Source: Mycolicibacterium rufum (GTDB taxonomy: Bacteria; Actinomycetota; Actinomycetes; Mycobacteriales; Mycobacteriaceae). Taken from it: DNA of 64,000 nt. The stretch's first letter is position 1, and the number at the start of each line of letters is the position of its first letter. The notes under the pieces were generated by a model. The model was not told where the DNA came from. It was given only the letters and a program-made list of their open reading frames with translations, and searched no databases. Shown one piece after another: positions 60,162-64,000 of this stretch. Where the stretch lies: positions 310,001 through 374,000 of the forward strand of contig NZ_CP092427.2 of NCBI RefSeq assembly GCF_022374875.2, read 5' to 3'. The translations under genes and the position numbers were made by a program.

Positions 60162-63100
60162 CCGCCCAGGCAGCCCGGTCCCAGCAGTTCCTTGAGGTCT
60201 CCCATCAGCGCCGAGGACGGCGTGACCCGCAGCGACTGATCCAGCTCCAACGTGGTGATCCGCTCCCCGCTGATGAGCCGCAGGTGCACCTGTGCGGTGC
60301 CCGGGTGGCGGGCCAGCACCTGCTTGAGGGCACTGACCTTGTCGACCGTGCACTGCCGCGTCGGCAGGCTCACCGCGACCGGGCGGTTGACCTGGGCGCT
60401 GGAGAAGTCCGGCACGATCAGCTCGTTGGCGATCAGCGAGATCCGGTCATCGCGGATCGCCACCTTCGCACCGATCAGAACGACCACGTCGTCGGCGATC
60501 TCGCCGCCGAACATCGAGTAGGTCTGCGGGAAGAACAGCACCTCGATGCCGCCGGTGAGATCTTCGATCTGTGCCGAGGCCCACGGCAGACCGTTCTTGT
60601 TGACGCGCCGGTTCACCGACGCCAGGATCCCGCCGACGCGGACCTGGGTGTCATTGGCGACGTCGCCGTCGAGGATCGCCGGGATCTGCGTGTCGACCTG
60701 TGCGGCGAGCAGGTGCGCGATGCCGTTGAGCGGGTGACCCGACACGTAGAGACCCAGCATCTCGCGCTCGAGGGCGAGCTTGTGCTTGTCCTCCCACTCG
60801 TCCTCGGGCACGCGGATCGTGAACGCCGAATCGCCGATGTCGGGACCATCAGCGTCCGAGCCGCCGCCGAAGAGGTCGAACTGCCCCATCGCCTCGGCCT
60901 TCTTGGTGCCCAGCACCGAGTCCACCGCGTCGGTGTGCACCAGGAACAGGCCCTTGCGGGGATGCCCCAGCGAGTCGAACGCACCCGCCTTGATGAGCGA
61001 CTCCGTCACCTTCTTGTTGCAGGCGGCAATGTCGATCTTGTTCAGATAGTCCGAGAAGTCCGTGTACTTGCCCTTCTCGGTGCGCGTTTTCACCAGCGAG
61101 GCTACGACATTGGCGCCCACGTTGCGGACCGCGCCAAGGCCGAAGCGGATGTCGTTGCCGACCGAGGCGAAGTTCTGCACCGACTCGTTCACATCGGGCG
61201 GCAGCACGGTGATGCCGAGGCGTCGGCAGTCGGCCAGGTACACCGCGGCCTTGTCCTTGTCGTCGCCGACGGAGGTCAGCAGACCGGCCATGTACTCGGC
61301 CGGATAGTTGGCCTTGAGGTAGGCCGTCCAGTAGGAGACCAGCCCGTAGCCCGCGGCGTGCGACTTGTTGAACGCGTAGCCGGCGAACGGAAGGATGGTG
61401 TCCCACAACGCTTTCACCGCGCCCTCAGAAAACCCGTTGGCGGTCATGCCCTCGCGGAAGCCCTTGTACTCCGCCTCGAGGACCTCGAGCTTCTTCTTGC
61501 CCATGGCCTTACGCAGCGCGTCGGCCTTGCCCATCGTGTACGAGGCGACCTTCTGGGCGATGAACATGATCTGCTCTTGGTAGACGATCAGACCGTAGGT
61601 CTCCGACAGGATCTCCTTGAGCGGCTCCTCCAGCTCGGGATGGATCGGTTTGATCGGCTGCCGGTTGTTCTTGCGGTCGGCGTAGTCGTTGTGGGCGTTC
61701 ATGCCCATCGGGCCCGGTCGGTACAGCGCGAGCACCGCCACGATGTCGTTGAACTCGGTGGGCTGCATGCGGCGCAGCAGGTCGCGCATCGGCCCGCCGT
61801 CGAGCTGGAACACCCCCAGGGTGTCGCCGCGGCCCAGCAGCTCGTAGGCCTTCGGGTCGTCGAGCGCCAGCGACTCCAGGTCGACGTCGACACCGCGGTT
61901 GGCCTTGATGTTCTCGATGCAGTCGCCGATGATCGTCAGGTTCCGCAGCCCGAGGAAGTCCATCTTCAGCAGGCCGATGGCCTCGCACGACGGGTAGTCC
62001 CAACCGGTGATCACCGCGCCGTCCTGCGGCCGCCGCCACAACGGGATCGCCTCGATCAGCGGCTCGGAGCTCATGATGACCGCGCACGCGTGCACGCCGG
62101 CGTTGCGGACCAGACCCTCGAGTCCCCGCGCGGTCTCGTAGATGGTGCGCACGTCGGGGTCGGTGTCGATGAGGCTGCGGACCTCGGCGGCTTCCTTATA
62201 CCGCTCGTGGCTCGGGTCGGTGATACCCGACAGCGGGATGTCCTTGGCCATGATCGGCGGTGGCAGCGCCTTGGTGATCCGGTCGGCGATCGCAAAGCCC
62301 GGTTGGCCGTAGTTGACGCGCGCCGAATCCTTCAGCGCGGCTTTGGTCTTGATGGTGCCGAAGGTGATGACCTGGGCGACGCGGTCGCTGCCCCACTTGT
62401 TGGCCGCGTAGCGCAGCATCTCACCGCGGCGGCGGTCGTCGAAGTCGATGTCGATGTCGGGCGCCGACGGCCGTTCGGGGTTGAGGAAGCGCTCGAACAG
62501 CAGACCGTGCGGAATCGGGTCGATATTGGTGATCCCGAGCGCATAGGCCACCAGTGACCCGGCGGCCGACCCACGGCCCGGGCCGACCCGGATGTCGACG
62601 GACTTCGCGTAGTTGATCAGGTCCGCGACGATGAGGAAGTAGGACGGGAAGCCCTTGTCGCAGATGACCTTGATCTCGTACTCGGCGCGCTCCACGTACT
62701 CCGGCCCGACCGCCCCCGGGAACCGGCGCTCCAGTCCCGCCATCACCTCGTGGCGCAGCCACGACGCCTGGTCGTGCCCATCGGGCACCGGAAAGATCGG
62801 CATCCGGTCCCGGACCGCCCACACGTCGGCGTAGGACTGCACCCGCTCGGCGATCAGCAGCGTCGAATCGCACGCTCCGGGCACCTGGTCGTCCCACAGG
62901 GCGCGCATCTCGGCCGCGGACTTGAGGTAGTAGCCGTCGCCGTCGAACTTGAAGCGAGTCGGGTCCGAGAGCGTCTTGCCGGTCTGTACGCACAGCAGCG
63001 CCTCATGGTTGCGCGACGCGTCGCGAGTGACGTAGTGGCAGTCGTTGGTGGCCAGCGGGGGGATGCTCAGCTTCTGCCCGATCTCGAGCAGGCCCTCCCG

Positions 63101-63703
63101 GACGCGGCGTTCGATGTCAAGCCCGTGATCCATCAACTCGAGGAAGAAGTTCTCCGGACCGAAGATGTCCCGCCATTTGGCGGCCGCGGCGACCGCCTCC
63201 TCGAAGTGGCCGAGTCGCAGCCGGGTCTGCACCTCGCCGGACGGGCAGCCGGTGGTGGCGATGATGCCTTCGGCGTGCTCGGCGATGATCTCGGCGTCCA
63301 TCCGGGACCACTTGCCGAGCTGACCCTCGAACGAGGCCAGCGACGACAGCTTGAACAGGTTGCGCAGCCCGGTCGCGTTCTCGGCCACCATCGTCATGTG
63401 TGTGTAGGAGCCGCTGCCCGACACGTCGTCGGACTTCTGGCTCGGATCGCCCCACAGCACCCGTTTGGTCTCGAACCGCGACGCCGGCGCGATGTAGGCC
63501 TCGACGCCGATGATCGGGGTGATGCCCGCGTCGGTGGCCGCGTTGTAGAACTCGCTGGCGCCGAACATGTTTCCGTGGTCGGTCATGCCGATCGCGGGCA
63601 TCTCGAGGCGTTGCGCCTCGGCGAGCATCGGCTTGACCTTGGCGGCACCGTCGAGCATCGAGTACTCGGTGTGGTTGTGGAGATGCACGAATGACCCGCT
63701 CAT
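60158..63703 (-). CDS. dnaE1: DNA polymerase III alpha subunit (DnaE1)
   Basis: The 1181-residue replicative C-family polymerase. The N-terminal PHP domain keeps its metal ligands ([15 protein letters not shown], about 5-19; [10 protein letters not shown], about 39-48). In mycobacteria this domain is the proofreading exonuclease. The polymerase core has [15 protein letters not shown] and the catalytic Asp set in [12 protein letters not shown] (about 412-423). A tandem HhH and beta-binding region follow, then an OB fold ([15 protein letters not shown], near 1020). ATG start at 63703. Length is usual. MFS gene downstream with a 4-nt overlap. Confidence 0.97.
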   Translation of the reverse strand: MSGSFVHLHNHTEYSMLDGAAKVKPMLAEAQRLEMPAIGMTDHGNMFGASEFYNAATDAGITPIIGVEAYIAPASRFETKRVLWGDPSQKSDDVSGSGSYTHMTMVAENATGLRNLFKLSSLASFEGQLGKWSRMDAEIIAEHAEGIIATTGCPSGEVQTRLRLGHFEEAVAAAAKWRDIFGPENFFLELMDHGLDIERRVREGLLEIGQKLSIPPLATNDCHYVTRDASRNHEALLCVQTGKTLSDPTRFKFDGDGYYLKSAAEMRALWDDQVPGACDSTLLIAERVQSYADVWAVRDRMPIFPVPDGHDQASWLRHEVMAGLERRFPGAVGPEYVERAEYEIKVICDKGFPSYFLIVADLINYAKSVDIRVGPGRGSAAGSLVAYALGITNIDPIPHGLLFERFLNPERPSAPDIDIDFDDRRRGEMLRYAANKWGSDRVAQVITFGTIKTKAALKDSARVNYGQPGFAIADRITKALPPPIMAKDIPLSGITDPSHERYKEAAEVRSLIDTDPDVRTIYETARGLEGLVRNAGVHACAVIMSSEPLIEAIPLWRRPQDGAVITGWDYPSCEAIGLLKMDFLGLRNLTIIGDCIENIKANRGVDVDLESLALDDPKAYELLGRGDTLGVFQLDGGPMRDLLRRMQPTEFNDIVAVLALYRPGPMGMNAHNDYADRKNNRQPIKPIHPELEEPLKEILSETYGLIVYQEQIMFIAQKVASYTMGKADALRKAMGKKKLEVLEAEYKGFREGMTANGFSEGAVKALWDTILPFAGYAFNKSHAAGYGLVSYWTAYLKANYPAEYMAGLLTSVGDDKDKAAVYLADCRRLGITVLPPDVNESVQNFASVGNDIRFGLGAVRNVGANVVASLVKTRTEKGKYTDFSDYLNKIDIAACNKKVTESLIKAGAFDSLGHPRKGLFLVHTDAVDSVLGTKKAEAMGQFDLFGGGSDADGPDIGDSAFTIRVPEDEWEDKHKLALEREMLGLYVSGHPLNGIAHLLAAQVDTQIPAILDGDVANDTQVRVGGILASVNRRVNKNGLPWASAQIEDLTGGIEVLFFPQTYSMFGGEIADDVVVLIGAKVAIRDDRISLIANELIVPDFSSAQVNRPVAVSLPTRQCTVDKVSALKQVLARHPGTAQVHLRLISGERITTLELDQSLRVTPSSALMGDLKELLGPGCLGG

Positions 63704-63774
63704 AGGCAGGCCAGTCTATGGCCGCCCGCCGACAGCGCTCGGCGTGTCGCGGCGCGTGTCTCGGCGACGCCGGA

Positions 63775-64000
63775 TCATGCGTCGACGGGTGCGCCGATCG
63801 GCAATGTCAGCAATCCGTCATCAAAGACCTGTAACAATTGCCTGGCAACGATCGACGCGGTGCCGTCCTCGGCCACGAAGCCGGCGTGGAAGCCCATGCC
63901 CCAGAACAACGACACCAGCATGTCCGCCAGCCCGCGGCTGTCGGCACCCGGCGCCAGTTCACCGCGGCGCTGCGCCGCCTCGGCCAACCCGTCGTAGAAG
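63775..64000 (-). CDS. TetR-family regulator, C-terminal part (cut by window edge)
   Basis: The frame is open to the window edge: the visible 74 residues begin FYDGLAEAAQRRGELAPG and continue GLADMLVSLFWGMGFHAGFV, which resembles TetR C-terminal domains (helices 8-9). The helix-turn-helix is outside the window, so the assignment is tentative. It lies 71 nt upstream of dnaE1 on the same strand. Confidence 0.65.
   Translation of the reverse strand, partial: FYDGLAEAAQRRGELAPGADSRGLADMLVSLFWGMGFHAGFVAEDGTASIVARQLLQVFDDGLLTLPIGAPVDA

Noticed and set aside
63704..63774. GC-rich repeats between dnaE1 and the TetR gene as a terminator
   Set aside because: Several short overlapping repeats but no single stable hairpin with a T run could be defined by eye.

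Overview
The window is chromosomal DNA of a mycobacterium, most likely a fast-growing Mycolicibacterium-type species. The evidence is uniformly high GC, frequent GTG starts, dense ATGA/GTGA stop-start overlaps, and a gene order that runs, in reverse, like the M. tuberculosis segment from dnaE1 through treZYX, bioAFD, bioB, nadABC, hisDCBHA-impA-hisFI, trpE-trpC-trpB-trpA, lgt and pykA to cydCD. The gltBD pair between pyk and the TM2/DUF2752 genes fits environmental mycobacteria. Names rest on sequence and gene order read by eye; no database search was run.

Layout. 1-2677 (+): end of cydD, cydC and a DUF4190 membrane protein. 2655-11954 (-): tesB, pyk, gltD, gltB, a DUF2752 protein and a TM2 protein. 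11980-16727: a DUF222/HNH (13E12-type) gene split by a nested insertion. An IS256-family element (12384-15698, 8-bp target duplication) carries a 326-bp tandem duplication of one end and was itself hit by an IS110-family element (about 12951-14501). 16804-24294 (-): trpE, a membrane protein, trpC, trpB, trpA and an lgt with a very long acidic repeat tail. 24327-31190: bcp (+), then the his operon (-) with an inositol-monophosphatase-family gene inside. 31227-32301 (+): a Ddn-like oxidoreductase and a LysE-type exporter. 32304-36216 (-): nadA-nadB-nadC and a small exported protein, facing the NUDIX repressor nrtR across a shared palindrome. 37011-45385: secretory-lipase-family protein, DUF2567, BsaP-like protein, bioB, bioQ, a hypothetical, a 2H-phosphoesterase, bioD, bioF and bioA. 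45409-53723 (+): acyltransferase, treX, treY, treZ. 53799-58969: ilvA and a small accessory set (HD protein, quinone-oxidoreductase-like enzyme, cupin lipoprotein, GlxA-type regulator, small membrane protein). 58935-64000 (-): MFS transporter, dnaE1 and the C-terminus of a TetR regulator.

The housekeeping blocks are biosynthetic: tryptophan and histidine (joined by HisA, which in mycobacteria is the dual PriA enzyme; no trpF is seen here), NAD de novo synthesis under NrtR, biotin under BioQ, glutamate synthase, and conversion of glycogen to trehalose.

The most notable element is the IS110 copy. Its 245-nt non-coding left end folds into two stem-loops. Their guide-like segments match the actual insertion site and one end of the element, each meeting a CT core dinucleotide found at both junctions, as expected of a bridge RNA. 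Removing the insertions in silico restores open frames of 454 codons (IS256 transposase) and 474 codons (HNH protein). No tRNA, rRNA or CRISPR array was seen, and no gene-free stretch exceeds about 300 bases.
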